Below, piece after piece: positions 36,190 to 45,667 of a stretch of DNA of 64,000 nt (position 1 is its first letter; each line of letters begins with the position of its first letter). The notes under the pieces were generated by a model. The model searched no databases, had not been told where the DNA came from, and was given only the letters and a program-made list of their open reading frames with translations. This stretch comes from Tessaracoccus aquimaris (GTDB lineage: Bacteria > Actinomycetota > Actinomycetes > Propionibacteriales > Propionibacteriaceae). The stretch is from assembly GCF_001997345.1 (NCBI RefSeq), contig NZ_CP019606.1:744001-808000 (forward strand). The letters run 5' to 3'. The translations under genes were made by a program, and so were the position numbers.

Positions 36190-36193
36190 GGCC

Positions 36194-37966
36194 GTGATTT
36201 CCAACCTGTCCTCCCTCTTCGTCCGCACGCTGCGCGACGACCCCGCCGCCGCAGAGGTGCCGAGCCACCGTTGGCTGGTGCGCGCAGGCTACATCCGCCG
36301 CGCGGCCCCCGGCATCTACACGTGGCTGCCGCTCGGCCTCAAGGTGCTGCAGAAGGTCGAGACGATCGTCCGCGAGGAGATGGAGGCCATCGGCGGCCAG
36401 GAGGTGCACTTCCCGGCGCTGTTGCCCCGCGAGCCGTACGAACTGACCAACCGGTGGACCGAGTACGGCGAGAACCTGTTCCGCGTCGTCGACCGCAAGG
36501 GCGCCGACCTGCTGCTCGGGCCGACGCACGAGGAGATGTTCACGCTGCTGGTCAAGGACCTGTACTCGTCGTACAAGGACCTGCCGCTGACCCTGTTTCA
36601 GATTCAGACCAAGTACCGCGACGAGGCGCGCCCGCGCGCGGGCCTGCTGCGCGGCCGCGAGTTCGTGATGAAGGACTCCTACTCCTTCGACCTCGACCAG
36701 GACGGCCTGGACGCCGCCTACCTGCGGCACCGCGACGCCTACATCAGGATCTTCACCCGGCTCGGTCTCGAGTTCGTGATCGTGGCGGCGATGGCGGGCG
36801 CGATGGGCGGTTCCCGGTCCGAGGAGTTCCTGGCCGTCGCCGAGAACGGCGAGGACACCTTCGTCCGCTCGCCCGGTGGATACGCCGCCAACGTGGAGGC
36901 CGTCAAGGTCGCCGTCCCGGACGAGCAGGACGTGTCTCTGGCGCCGGCGATGGCGCGCGTCTCCACGCCCGCCGTCGGCACCATCGCGGGCGTCGTCAAC
37001 CTGCTCAACGCGAACCTGCCACGCGAGGATCGGCCCTGGGCGGGCTCCGACACGCTCAAGAACGTGCTGTTCCTCGTCACCAACCCCGACGGCACCGACT
37101 ACCCGCTGGCGCTCGGCCTCCCCGGCGACCGCGAGATCGACGTCAAGCGCCTCGAGGCCGCCCTCGAGCCCGCCACGGCCGCCCCGTTCACGCCCGAGGA
37201 CTTCGCGAAGTTCCCCGACCTCAAGGTCGGCTTCATCTCGCCCGTCAGCCTGGACGGCGCCCGCGTGCTCGGCGAGGAGTCGAGCACCGGCATCCGCTAC
37301 GTGACCGACCCGCGCGTGGTGACCGGCACCCACTGGGTGACCGGCGCCAACGTCGTCGACGAGCACCTGAGCGGCGTCACCGCGGGCCGTGACTTCGTGG
37401 GCGACGGCGTCCTCGACGTCGCGGAGGTCCGCGAGGGCGACCCGGCGCCCGACGGCTCCGGCGCCCTGACGCTGGCCCGCGGCATCGAGATGGGTCACAT
37501 CTTCCAACTCGGCCGCAAGTACGCAGAGGCCCTCGACCTCAAGGTGCTCGACCAGAACGGCAAGCTGGCGACGGTGACGATGGGCTCCTACGGCGTGGGA
37601 GTCTCCCGCGCCGTCGCGGCGGTCGCCGAGGCCACCTGCGACGACAAGGGCCTCTGCTGGCCCGTCGCGCTCGCCCCGTACCAGGTGCACATCGTCGCAA
37701 CGGGCAAGGACCAGGCGGTCTTCGACGAGGCGGCCCGGATCGCGGGCGAACTCGACGCCCTCGGCGTCGACGTCCTCGTCGACGACCGGAAGGCCAGCCC
37801 CGGCGTGAAGTTCGCCGACGCGGAGATCCTCGGCATGCCGGTGATCCTGGTGATCGGCCGCGGCCTCGCCGACGGCAAGCTCGAACTGCGCGACCGCCGC
37901 AGCGGTGACAAGCGCGAGATCGCCGTCGGCGACGCGGTCGCCGAGATCAGCGCCCTGCTGGCCTGA
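36194..37966 (+). CDS. proS: prolyl-tRNA synthetase (bacterial type with editing insertion)
   Basis: 590 residues. Class II motifs 1 to 3 are present, for example [27 protein letters not shown] (motif 2 region) and GSYGVGVSR (motif 3). The INS editing domain lies between them (about 225-390) and removes mischarged Ala. The C-terminal anticodon-binding domain has [17 protein letters not shown]. It charges tRNA-Pro. The GTG start is leaderless. It converges on kdgK with only three bases between the stops. Confidence 0.96.
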   Translation: MISNLSSLFVRTLRDDPAAAEVPSHRWLVRAGYIRRAAPGIYTWLPLGLKVLQKVETIVREEMEAIGGQEVHFPALLPREPYELTNRWTEYGENLFRVVDRKGADLLLGPTHEEMFTLLVKDLYSSYKDLPLTLFQIQTKYRDEARPRAGLLRGREFVMKDSYSFDLDQDGLDAAYLRHRDAYIRIFTRLGLEFVIVAAMAGAMGGSRSEEFLAVAENGEDTFVRSPGGYAANVEAVKVAVPDEQDVSLAPAMARVSTPAVGTIAGVVNLLNANLPREDRPWAGSDTLKNVLFLVTNPDGTDYPLALGLPGDREIDVKRLEAALEPATAAPFTPEDFAKFPDLKVGFISPVSLDGARVLGEESSTGIRYVTDPRVVTGTHWVTGANVVDEHLSGVTAGRDFVGDGVLDVAEVREGDPAPDGSGALTLARGIEMGHIFQLGRKYAEALDLKVLDQNGKLATVTMGSYGVGVSRAVAAVAEATCDDKGLCWPVALAPYQVHIVATGKDQAVFDEAARIAGELDALGVDVLVDDRKASPGVKFADAEILGMPVILVIGRGLADGKLELRDRRSGDKREIAVGDAVAEISALLA

Positions 37967-37969
37967 GGC

Positions 37970-39064
37970 TCAGCGCACCACGCGCGCCGAGCCTCCCGAG
38001 GCGACCCGGAACACCTCCTTGGCGGTTGCCATCGAGGTGTCGCCGGGCGTCGTCATGGCCAGCGCGCCGTGCGCTGCGCCGTACTCGACGCTGGTGGCGA
38101 GGCTCTCCCCGGTGAGCTGCCCGTAGATCAGCCCCGAGGCGAACGAGTCGCCGCCGCCGACCCGGTCGAGGATCTCGAGCCTGCGTTCGCTCGCCTGCAC
38201 GAGCCCCTCGTCGCGGGACCAGGCGAGCGCCGACCAGTCGTTGTCTGAGGCGCTGTGCACGGCCCGCAGGGTCGTGCCGATCACCTGGAAGTTGGGGTAG
38301 GTGGCGGCGGCCTGCTCGATCATCGCGCGGAAGCTGTCGATGGGCAGTTCGGTCAGGTCATCGTCGACGCCCTCGATCTCGAAGCCGAGGGAGGCGCTGA
38401 AGTCCTCCTCGTTGCCGATCATCACGTCGACGAGGCTCGCGAGGTCGCGGTTGACCTCCTGCGCCTTCGCCTGACCGCCGAGCGACTGCCACAGCGATGG
38501 GCGGTAGTTCAGGTCGTAGGAGATCACGGTGCCGTGCCGCTTGGCCGCGGCCATCACGGCACGCGCCGTCTCGGCGGACTGCTCCGAAAGGGCCGCGTAG
38601 ATCCCGCCGGTGTGCAGCCATCGCACGCCGAGCTCGCCGAAGAGCCGGTCGAGGGCCAGGTCATCGGGGGAGAGTTGGGAGATGGCCGTGTGGCCGCGGT
38701 CGGAGACGCCGATCGCGGAGCGCACCCCGAAGCCCCGCTCGGTGAAGTTGAGGCCGTTGCGGGCGGCGCGTCCGATGCCGTCGAAGTCGACCCAGTGGAT
38801 CAGCGAGGCGTCGACCCCGCCCGCAAGCACGAAGTCCTCGATGAGCCGGCCTACCTCGTTGTCGACCAGGGCGGTGAGGACGGCGGTGCGAAGGCCGAAG
38901 ACCTTTCGTAGGCCTCGCACCACGTTGTACTCGCCGCCCCCCTCCCACGCCTGGAAGGTGCGGGCGGTGCGGGTCCGCAGTTCGCCGGGGTCGAGGCGCA
39001 GCATGATCTCGCCGAGGCTGACGGCGTCGTAGCGGCACTCTTCTGCTGGTCGGATGGTGAGCAT
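37970..39064 (-). CDS. kdgK: 2-keto-3-deoxygluconate kinase (PfkB family)
   Basis: 364 residues. PfkB signatures: GGGEYNVVRGL at the N-terminus, YDLNYRPSLW in the centre, and the catalytic Asp306 in VGGGDSFASGL. The sugar-acid kinases share the DLNYRPSLW pattern, which supports KDG as the substrate. It would make 2-keto-3-deoxy-6-phosphogluconate, the substrate of the aldolase encoded 15 bases upstream. It is the last gene of the six-gene operon. Alternative: another 2-keto-3-deoxy sugar acid. Confidence 0.83.
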   Translation of the reverse strand: MLTIRPAEECRYDAVSLGEIMLRLDPGELRTRTARTFQAWEGGGEYNVVRGLRKVFGLRTAVLTALVDNEVGRLIEDFVLAGGVDASLIHWVDFDGIGRAARNGLNFTERGFGVRSAIGVSDRGHTAISQLSPDDLALDRLFGELGVRWLHTGGIYAALSEQSAETARAVMAAAKRHGTVISYDLNYRPSLWQSLGGQAKAQEVNRDLASLVDVMIGNEEDFSASLGFEIEGVDDDLTELPIDSFRAMIEQAAATYPNFQVIGTTLRAVHSASDNDWSALAWSRDEGLVQASERRLEILDRVGGGDSFASGLIYGQLTGESLATSVEYGAAHGALAMTTPGDTSMATAKEVFRVASGGSARVVR

Positions 39065-39079
39065 GGTGTCCTCCTGGGC

Positions 39080-39718
39080 TCAGTTGTTGGCGGCCTGCGC
39101 GACGGCGGTCGCGCAAAGCTGGGTGATGGTGTCGAAGTCGCCTGCGTCCACTGCCGAGGCAGGGACCATCCAGGAGCCCCCTACGGCGGCCACGGACGGC
39201 ACGGCCAGGAACTCGGCGAGATTGCCGGGGGAGACGCCACCGGTGGGCACGAAGCTGACGCCCCCGAAGACCGAGCCGAGCGCCTTGAGCGCGGCGACGC
39301 CCCCGTAGATGCCTGCGGGGAAGAACTTCAGCAGGCCCAGTCCCATGTCGAGGGCCGCCATGATCTCGGTCGGCGTGACCGCGCCCGGGATGACGGGCAC
39401 GCCTCGCTCCCGGGCGGCGGCGACCACGTCGCGGCTCAGGCCGGGGGACACGAGGAAGCGTGCGCCTGCGTCCATGGCGGCGGTCGCCTGGGCGACGTTG
39501 AGCACGGTGCCTGCGCCGACGAGCAGGTCGGCGCGGGTGGACATCGCGGCGATCGAGGCGAGGGCGGCCGGGGTGCGGAGCGTGACCTCGGCGACCGGCA
39601 GGTCCCCGGCGATCAGCGCGTCCGCGAGCGGAAGCGCGTTGGAGTCGTCGTTGATCACGACGACCGGGACGATGCGCCGGGCGAATGCCTCGGCGAGGAT
39701 CGGGTCGGGAGTTGGCAT
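39080..39718 (-). CDS. eda: bifunctional KDPG/KHG aldolase
   Basis: 212 residues, class I aldolase. The catalytic Glu44 lies in AEVTLRTPAA and the Schiff-base Lys131 in LLKFFPAG. GGVSFVPTGGVSPGN is the phosphate-binding loop. It splits 2-keto-3-deoxy-6-phosphogluconate into pyruvate and glyceraldehyde-3-phosphate. It lies between the M20 gene (51-base gap) and kdgK (15-base gap). Confidence 0.9.
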   Translation of the reverse strand: MPTPDPILAEAFARRIVPVVVINDDSNALPLADALIAGDLPVAEVTLRTPAALASIAAMSTRADLLVGAGTVLNVAQATAAMDAGARFLVSPGLSRDVVAAARERGVPVIPGAVTPTEIMAALDMGLGLLKFFPAGIYGGVAALKALGSVFGGVSFVPTGGVSPGNLAEFLAVPSVAAVGGSWMVPASAVDAGDFDTITQLCATAVAQAANN

Positions 39719-39769
39719 GGCGGAACAGAGCCTTCCTGGTTGGTGACGGCGTTGCGGTGGGGATTCTGG

Positions 39770-40897
39770 TCAGAGGTCGCGCAGGAACTCGGCGAGCCGG
39801 TCCGTCGCCCAGCTCAGTTGCGCGACGGGGATGTGCTCCTGGTCCGTGTGGGCCACGGCGATGCTGCCGGGGCCCCACACGATGCAGCCGATGCCTGCCG
39901 CCGCGATCTTGCTCGCGTCGCTTCCCCAGCCGGCCCCGACGGGATCAGCGGGATGGGGCGGGCCGGTCAGGGCGGAGGTGCTTCTCCGGACCCAGGTTGA
40001 GGCCGGGTCGGTGTCGAGCGCGATGTCGAGCGTGAACGGCTCGTCGATCGTGACGCCGGGGCAGTCGCGGGAGAGGATGGCACGCATGGACCCGAGGGCC
40101 TCCTCCGGCGTCTCGCCCGGCGCGAGTCGGCGGTCGACGACCGCGGCGCAGTGAGCCGGGATGACGTTGTCGCCCTCGCCGCCCTCGATCCTGGTGACCG
40201 CGAGCGATCCCCGGCTCAGGAGAGGGTTGGTCGACGCGTTGAGGATCGCGTCCGCGTTGCGGTGCAGCGCGAGGATCGCCTCGGAGACCGCCACGACGGC
40301 GTTGGGCTGGAGATGTCCGAGGCTGCTGTGGCCGCCACGCGTCGAGGCATGGATCCGGCAGCGGATGACGCCCATGTGGGCCGCGACGACCCTCGTGTCG
40401 GTCGGCTCTCCCACGATCGCCCCGACGTAGTCCTCGCCGCCGAGGGAGCCGTCCGCGAGGAGGCCTGTGACGCCCTTGTAATGGTGCTCCTCGTCGATGA
40501 CCGCCGCGAGGCGGATGGTCACGGGCGGGGGAGAGACCCGGAACTCCGAGATGGCCGCCATGAAGCAGGCGAGCGGGCCCTTGGCGTCGCAGGCACCGCG
40601 CCCGCGCACCGTCGCCTCGTCGACCGTCACCTCGGGGGTCACGACCCCGACGGGCAGTTCGACGGTGTCGAGGTGGGTCTCCAGCAGGACCGCCCTGCCG
40701 GCGTCGGCGCCCGGGACGGTCACCACGACGTTGTGGCGCCCGTCGATCACCTCGTGCAGTTCGGCCGGGAAGCCCTGCGCACGTGCCCAGTCGCGGACGA
40801 ACTCGGCGAGCGGCGTCTCTGCCGGCTCTGCGCGGTCTCGCGGGTTGACGCTCGGGATCAGGATGAGTTGTCGCAGCAGGTCAACGGGGTCTGTCAT
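39770..40897 (-). CDS. M20-family amidohydrolase (ArgE/DapE-like), candidate N-acetyl sugar-acid deacetylase
   Basis: 375 residues. Metal-binding and catalytic residues are complete: His75 and Asp77 in LLETHLDTV, Asp104 in GRGACDAKG, the Glu pair 136-137 in IDEEHH, Glu in IVGEPTD and His in the VAHTDQEHI segment. It removes acyl groups from an N-acyl amino compound. It overlaps the regulator gene by four bases (ATGA) and is encoded with a PLP ammonia-lyase-like enzyme, aldolase and KDG kinase, so N-acetyl-D-glucosaminate is a reasonable candidate substrate. An N-acyl amino acid is the alternative. The arginine genes are absent here. Confidence 0.85.
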   Translation of the reverse strand: MTDPVDLLRQLILIPSVNPRDRAEPAETPLAEFVRDWARAQGFPAELHEVIDGRHNVVVTVPGADAGRAVLLETHLDTVELPVGVVTPEVTVDEATVRGRGACDAKGPLACFMAAISEFRVSPPPVTIRLAAVIDEEHHYKGVTGLLADGSLGGEDYVGAIVGEPTDTRVVAAHMGVIRCRIHASTRGGHSSLGHLQPNAVVAVSEAILALHRNADAILNASTNPLLSRGSLAVTRIEGGEGDNVIPAHCAAVVDRRLAPGETPEEALGSMRAILSRDCPGVTIDEPFTLDIALDTDPASTWVRRSTSALTGPPHPADPVGAGWGSDASKIAAAGIGCIVWGPGSIAVAHTDQEHIPVAQLSWATDRLAEFLRDL

Positions 40898-41613
40898 GTT
40901 CGTCTCACTTCGTCGAGATAGCCGTAGACGGTGACCTTTGAGACAGCGAGTCGGGCGGCCACCACGTCCACCGATCGCTTGATGTCGAAGGCGCCGCGCT
41001 GCTCGAGGAGCGCGATCACCCGGATGCGCTCCGACTTGGACAGCAGTGCGGGCGGCTTGCCGACCGACTCGAGGGCCTCCTCCACCATGGATTCAAGGAT
41101 CGAGCCGATGTCGGGGGTGAGGAGTTCCTGGGGCCTGCTCGGGTCCTCCTGCGTCATCACCGACTGCAGGTTGGCCATCGCGAACTGCAGCGGTGAGAGG
41201 TCATGGTTGATGCAGAGCGCGGCGATGATGCTGCCCGCCTCGTTGCGGAAGTAGAGCGACGATGACCGCATCTCGCGACCGTCCTGGGTCAGTGAGCTGT
41301 AGCCGAAGGCGTCGTGGTTGTTCTGCTCGTCACGCATGGCCGCGAAGCCCAACCTGGTGGAGGGGCTGCCGACGGTGCGTCCGGTCAGCTTGCCGTTGTA
41401 GATCGCGTAGACGCTGTGGTTCAGGTCGCGGCTGGTGAGGTCGTGCAGGACCATCTCGCATTGTCGTCCCACGGCTTCGCAGACGGCTTGCATGATCGGA
41501 AGCGCGACACTCGCCACGTCCTCGATCGTCTCGAACCGCGGCTCGGAGGGCGAGAGCCGGGTCTGCAACCCGCTGCTCGGCGCTGCGCCACTTGCCTGCA
41601 TCTCTTTCACCAT
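40894..41613 (-). CDS. YheO/DauR-type transcriptional regulator (PAS-like plus helix-turn-helix)
   Basis: 239 residues (ATG at 41613; a GTG one codon earlier is also possible). The N-terminal YheO-like PAS domain (about 30-150) has NHSVYAIYNGKLTGRTVGSP and SSSLYFRNEAGSIIAALCINHD. The C-terminal helix-turn-helix of the DauR type (about 195-239) has FDIKRSVDVVAARLAVSKVTVYGYL. DauR represses D-amino acid (D-arginine) catabolism, and other members regulate nearby catabolic genes. Encoded inside the operon, it is likely its local regulator, acting at the AT-rich divergent region 43269-43434. Confidence 0.85.
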   Translation of the reverse strand: MVKEMQASGAAPSSGLQTRLSPSEPRFETIEDVASVALPIMQAVCEAVGRQCEMVLHDLTSRDLNHSVYAIYNGKLTGRTVGSPSTRLGFAAMRDEQNNHDAFGYSSLTQDGREMRSSSLYFRNEAGSIIAALCINHDLSPLQFAMANLQSVMTQEDPSRPQELLTPDIGSILESMVEEALESVGKPPALLSKSERIRVIALLEQRGAFDIKRSVDVVAARLAVSKVTVYGYLDEVRRT

Positions 41614-41643
41614 CACGGTTTCCCTCTCTCACTGTCCGCCCGA

Positions 41644-42876
41644 TCAGAACTCGGTCCGATAGGCGTCGACCAGGTGGCCGCCGTCCCAGTCATCGACAAC
41701 AGGGATCCAGCGCCACTTGTCCATGATTGTGCATGGATGCGAGAGGCCAAGCTCAATGAGGTCCCCGACACGCAGGTCGGCGACACCGCGCAGGAAGGTG
41801 TGGTGGTCGTTCGTGGCGACGCTGACAAGCCCTTCGGCCAGGTCGCGCCACACCCCGTCGCGCTGGACACGCAGGGGAAGGGGAAGTCCCTCGTCGTAGG
41901 CGAACTCGCGCTTGCCTCCCTCGAGGATGAACAGGTCCGGCTCAGGGTGCGACTGCACGCGCGCATAGCCACGGGCCGCAGGGACCAGGCAGGCTCGGTG
42001 GTCAAGACCCGGGTCGACGCGGGGCGACAGCGGCGAGAGCCGTTCGTAGACGCCGTGATCGTGGACCAGGTATGCGCCCGAACGCAGCACCACCCGACGC
42101 CCGAGGCGGCCGAGGACGCTGGCGACCTCGTCGAAGTAGATGCTCCCGCCGACGCTCAGCACGCCCTCGACGCCGGTCTCCGCGGTGATCCAGTCGGACA
42201 ACTCGCCGAGCAGCGCGAGGTAGGCGCGGACCCGTTCGATGGACTCGCTCGTCCGGTCGTGGGCGAGCGCCCCCTCGTAGCCTGCGACGCCCGCGAGGTC
42301 GAGGACGGGGGACTCGGCGATCCTCAGCGCGAGCGACCTCGCCTCGTCGAGCGATCGCGTCCCGGTCCTGCCGCCCTCGGCGCCGACGTCGACCAGCACA
42401 TCGAGCGGGGCGCTTCCAGGCAGGGCGCCCGCCTCCAGCAGGTCGACGGTGGCCGGGGAGTCGGCCCACACGCAGAACCTGGTGTCCCCTCCGGAGAGGC
42501 TCGACACGACCCGAACCTGATCAACGCTGGCGAGTTCGTTGGCCAGTTGGACCCGGGCGATGCCCGCCCGGGCGGCCGCGACGGCCTGCTGGAGGGTCGC
42601 TACGGTGAGCCCGATCGCGCCCTTGCGCAACTGCAGGTCCCACATCGGCGTCGACATGGTGGTCTTCGCGTGCGGTTGCAGCGACAGCCCCCGCGCCTCG
42701 ACCCAGTCGGCCATCACCGCCGCGTTGTGTTCGAGGTCGTCGCGGCTGAGCGCGATGAACGGGGTGAGGAGGTCGCCTATCCCGAGGCCAAGGTCGACGA
42801 CCTCGGATGCGGTGGCTCCGACGGCGGAGACGGGGAATCCCTTCTCGACGCCGAGGCGGGGCTCGGCGCCGCTCAC
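41644..42876 (-). CDS. fold-type III PLP enzyme, D-serine dehydratase/D-threonine aldolase-like
   Basis: 410 residues. The alanine-racemase-like barrel begins with TPFIALSRDDLEHN. The PLP Lys71 is in LQPHAKTTMS. The C-terminal beta domain has the metal pair His380 and Cys382 (LSHPCTIMDKW), diagnostic of the zinc- or manganese-dependent D-serine dehydratase and D-threonine aldolase group. These catalyse beta-elimination or retro-aldol cleavage of D-beta-hydroxy amino acids. D-glucosaminate is such a compound, and D-glucosaminate dehydratase activity has been reported in this family. It overlaps ridA by four bases (GTGA). With KdgK and Eda encoded in the same operon, release of 2-keto-3-deoxygluconate and ammonia is the best guess. 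Confidence 0.82.
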   Translation of the reverse strand: MSGAEPRLGVEKGFPVSAVGATASEVVDLGLGIGDLLTPFIALSRDDLEHNAAVMADWVEARGLSLQPHAKTTMSTPMWDLQLRKGAIGLTVATLQQAVAAARAGIARVQLANELASVDQVRVVSSLSGGDTRFCVWADSPATVDLLEAGALPGSAPLDVLVDVGAEGGRTGTRSLDEARSLALRIAESPVLDLAGVAGYEGALAHDRTSESIERVRAYLALLGELSDWITAETGVEGVLSVGGSIYFDEVASVLGRLGRRVVLRSGAYLVHDHGVYERLSPLSPRVDPGLDHRACLVPAARGYARVQSHPEPDLFILEGGKREFAYDEGLPLPLRVQRDGVWRDLAEGLVSVATNDHHTFLRGVADLRVGDLIELGLSHPCTIMDKWRWIPVVDDWDGGHLVDAYRTEF

Positions 42877-43268
42877 CCCCGCCCCTGCGGGACCGCGGCG
42901 ACCACGTCGATCTCGACGAGGATGTTCGCAAGGGTCGAGCCGACGGTCGTGCGGGCCGGGTACGGGGCGGTGAAGAACTCGCTGTACGCCTCGTTGTAGG
43001 CCGCGAAGTCCCGGTCCAGGTCCTGGAGGTGGACGGTCGTCTTGAGGACGTGTTCGAAGGAGAGCCCTGCCTCGGCGAGGGCGGCACCGACATTGCGGAG
43101 CACCTGACGGGTCTGCTCGGCGACCCCGTCCGGAACCTGTCCGGTGGCCGGGTCCTGCGGGCCGAAGCCGGCGGTGAACAGCAGGCCGTTGGCGCTGACG
43201 GCGTGGCTGTAGGGGCCGGCCGGCCGCGGTGCATCGGCCGACATGTAGGCCTGCTTGTCGAGGGTCAT
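42873..43268 (-). CDS. ridA: RidA family reactive intermediate deaminase
   Basis: 131 residues, YjgF/RidA fold. RPAGPYSHAV at the N-terminus and PARTTVGSTL with the conserved catalytic Arg identify the hydrolytic RidA branch. RidA hydrolyses enamine or imine intermediates released by PLP dehydratases. It is the first gene of the operon and overlaps the PLP dehydratase-like gene, which fits that role exactly. AGGAGG precedes the ATG. Confidence 0.9.
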   Translation of the reverse strand: MTLDKQAYMSADAPRPAGPYSHAVSANGLLFTAGFGPQDPATGQVPDGVAEQTRQVLRNVGAALAEAGLSFEHVLKTTVHLQDLDRDFAAYNEAYSEFFTAPYPARTTVGSTLANILVEIDVVAAVPQGRG

Positions 43269-43434
43269 TGGTTACCTCCTGGTGGGCGAGGGGCTGTCTT
43301 GACCGTCTCGCATCTGGAAAATATTCTATTGGTATAGATGTACTTTCTGTTAAGGTAGCAGAAGTTTCTATGGGTTGTCACGCATGGCGACCCACTCAGA
43401 GGGCGACGAAGCCCCCATCCGAGAGGTACACGAA
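43269..43434. promoter_or_regulatory. AT-rich divergent control region between ridA operon and ABC transporter
   Basis: The stretch 43316-43375 is strikingly AT-rich for this genome. It has a plus-strand promoter, TTGGTA (43329-43334), a 16-base spacer, TAAGGT (43351-43356). It also has minus-strand -10-like TAGAAT (43328-43323) and an upstream TTAACA. The inverted repeat TCTAT-TGGT-ATAGA (43325-43338) overlaps both and is a candidate binding site for the YheO-type regulator. Confidence 0.55.
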
Positions 43435-44718
43435 ATGTCGATAAGAAGGGTTCTTGCCGCTGCGCTGACAGGCGCTGTCGCGGTAGGCCTTGCCGCATGC
43501 TCACCGTCCGCGGAGGGGGAGGGCGGGAACAAGAGCGTCAACGTGGTGCTCGCGAACCACCCGTGGACGGATCTGATGAAGGAGAAGATCCCCGAGTTCG
43601 AACAGCAGAGCGGGATCAAGGTCAACCTGACCACCTACACCGAGGACCAGCTGTCGCAGCAGCTCAACGTGAAGCTGAACGCGGGCGCCTCCGACGTCGA
43701 CGTGATGATGATCCGGCCACTGCAGGAGGCGCGCCTCTTCGACCGCAACAAGTGGCTGGCGGACCTGGCCGAGAAGGCGCAGGGTGACGCCGAGTGGGAC
43801 TGGAGCGACTTCCAGCCCGGCCCCCAGGAGTCGGTCACCATCGACGGGCGCATCGTTGCGGTGCCGCTCTCGACCGAGCGGGAGGTGCTCTACTACCGCA
43901 AGGACCTGCTCGATCAGGCAGGGATCGCCATACCCACCACGCTCGAGGAGCTCGAGGCCGCCGCGAAGCAGATCCACGAGTCGAGCAACGGCGAGGTGTA
44001 CGGCTTCGTTGCGCGCGGCCAACTCTCCGCGGCCGTGACGCAGTTCTCGAGCTTCCTGTACTCCTCCGGCGCGGACTGGGTCAACGAGGACGGCACCTCC
44101 GGCATCGCAACCCCCGAGGCCATCGCGGCGTACGAGCTCTACGGCCGACTGCTGCGCGAGTACGGCCCCCCTGGCGTGACCAACATGTCCTGGCCTGAGG
44201 CGATGGGCGTGTTCACCCAGGGACGAGCCGCCTTCTACGCCGAGGCGGACTCGCTCTACACCAACGCGACCGACCCCGCGAAGTCGAAGGTCGTCGACTC
44301 GCTGGGGTTCGCACAGTTCCCCGCGGGCTCGGCAGGCTCACGGCCGACCAACGTGCCCGCCTGGGCCGTCGCGGTTCCCTCCGCGTCGAAGAACGCGGAC
44401 AACGCCTGGGAGTTCATCAAGTGGGCGACCGACAAGGACAACACCCGCTACGTGCAGGAGAACGGCGTGATCGGCTCCCGCGCGTCCGCCTGGGATGCCG
44501 CGCCGAACTCGGTCATCCCGGCGGACCTCGCCGAGGTGCAGGCCGCCAGCGCCAAGGTCGGCGTCGGCTACAGCCACCCCGTGGTGCTCAACGTCGCCCG
44601 CTCGCGGGAGATCGTCGGTGAGCCCATCATCACCGCGATCGAGGGCGGCGACGTGAAGGCGTCGGCCGAGAAGGCCAGCGCCCTCTTCGACGAGTTCCTC
44701 GCCGCAGGCGGCGAGTGA
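43435..44718 (+). CDS. CUT1-type ABC transporter sugar-binding lipoprotein
   Basis: 427 residues from ATG at 43435, chosen because a lipoprotein signal peptide follows (SIRRVLAAALTGAVAVGLAAC, lipobox LAAC). It is a cluster 1 extracellular solute-binding protein (MalE/UgpB-like): VTIDGRIVAVPLSTEREVLYYRKDLL and the C-terminal WAVAVPSASKNADNAWEFIKW. It delivers a sugar-like solute to the two permeases downstream. An in-frame ATG at 43384 and others upstream lack a signal sequence directly after them. Confidence 0.88.
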   Translation: MSIRRVLAAALTGAVAVGLAACSPSAEGEGGNKSVNVVLANHPWTDLMKEKIPEFEQQSGIKVNLTTYTEDQLSQQLNVKLNAGASDVDVMMIRPLQEARLFDRNKWLADLAEKAQGDAEWDWSDFQPGPQESVTIDGRIVAVPLSTEREVLYYRKDLLDQAGIAIPTTLEELEAAAKQIHESSNGEVYGFVARGQLSAAVTQFSSFLYSSGADWVNEDGTSGIATPEAIAAYELYGRLLREYGPPGVTNMSWPEAMGVFTQGRAAFYAEADSLYTNATDPAKSKVVDSLGFAQFPAGSAGSRPTNVPAWAVAVPSASKNADNAWEFIKWATDKDNTRYVQENGVIGSRASAWDAAPNSVIPADLAEVQAASAKVGVGYSHPVVLNVARSREIVGEPIITAIEGGDVKASAEKASALFDEFLAAGGE

Positions 44719-44776
44719 CGGGCAGGTCGGCCGGCGAGCACGAGCGCGCCGGCCGACCGACACGAAAGGGTTCCCG

Positions 44777-45667
44777 ATGACCTCAACCGCCTTGGAGGCG
44801 TGGACCAACCGCAACCGCAAGTGGATCTTCGCCGGCCCGGCGCTGATCTATATCGCGCTCCTGCTGGTCGGCCCGCTCGCCTACACCGCCTTTCTCAGCC
44901 TCACCGACGCGCGGGGCTCCATCCAGGCCGACTTCAGTTTCGTCGGCATCCAGAACTACCTGACGGCGCTGACCGCCGACCCACGCTTCTGGCCGGCGGC
45001 CGGTCGCACCCTGATCTTCACGGCCGGGGCGCTGATCGCCGAGATGATCCTCGGCATGGTGGTCGCCCTCGCCCTGCACGCGCGCCTCAAGACCGGCGCG
45101 TTCGTGCGCATCACGTTCCTGCTTCCGCTGGTCGCCACACCGGTGGCGGTCGCGATGATGTGGCTCCTGATCTTCGAGCCGACCATCGGGTTCGCCAACG
45201 AGGCGCTCGGCTGGCTCGGCATCCCGGCGCAGGGGTGGATCTCCGAGCCTGCGACCGCGCTGCCGACGCTGATGCTCGTCGACGTGTGGCAGTGGACGCC
45301 CATGGTGATCCTCATCCTGTCCGCCGGGTTGGCGAACCTCCCGCAGGACCAGCAGGAGGCCGCCATGGTCGACGGCGCGTCCGGGTGGAACCGCTTCTGG
45401 CACATCACCTTGCCGACGATCTGGCCGACGGTGATGGCTGCGGTGCTGCTGCGCGGCATCGACGCGATGAAGACCTTCGACCTGCTGTACGTCACCAAGG
45501 GTGCGGGCGGCGGGTCGCGGCATGAGGCGGAGACGCTCAACGTCTACGCCTACGCGCAGAACTTCTCGTACAACGACTACGGCGCGGCCTCGGCGATCTC
45601 GATCCTGTTCTTCGCCTTCATCGCCATCGTGATCGGCATTCTGAACGGATTGGGGAACAAGCGATGA
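44777..45667 (+). CDS. CUT1 ABC transporter permease (MalF/UgpA-like)
   Basis: 296 residues with six membrane segments. The ATPase-contact EAA loop is EAAMVDGASGWNRFWHITLP. It pairs with the next gene, whose start overlaps its stop by four bases. It starts 58 bases after the binding protein. Confidence 0.9.
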   Translation: MTSTALEAWTNRNRKWIFAGPALIYIALLLVGPLAYTAFLSLTDARGSIQADFSFVGIQNYLTALTADPRFWPAAGRTLIFTAGALIAEMILGMVVALALHARLKTGAFVRITFLLPLVATPVAVAMMWLLIFEPTIGFANEALGWLGIPAQGWISEPATALPTLMLVDVWQWTPMVILILSAGLANLPQDQQEAAMVDGASGWNRFWHITLPTIWPTVMAAVLLRGIDAMKTFDLLYVTKGAGGGSRHEAETLNVYAYAQNFSYNDYGAASAISILFFAFIAIVIGILNGLGNKR

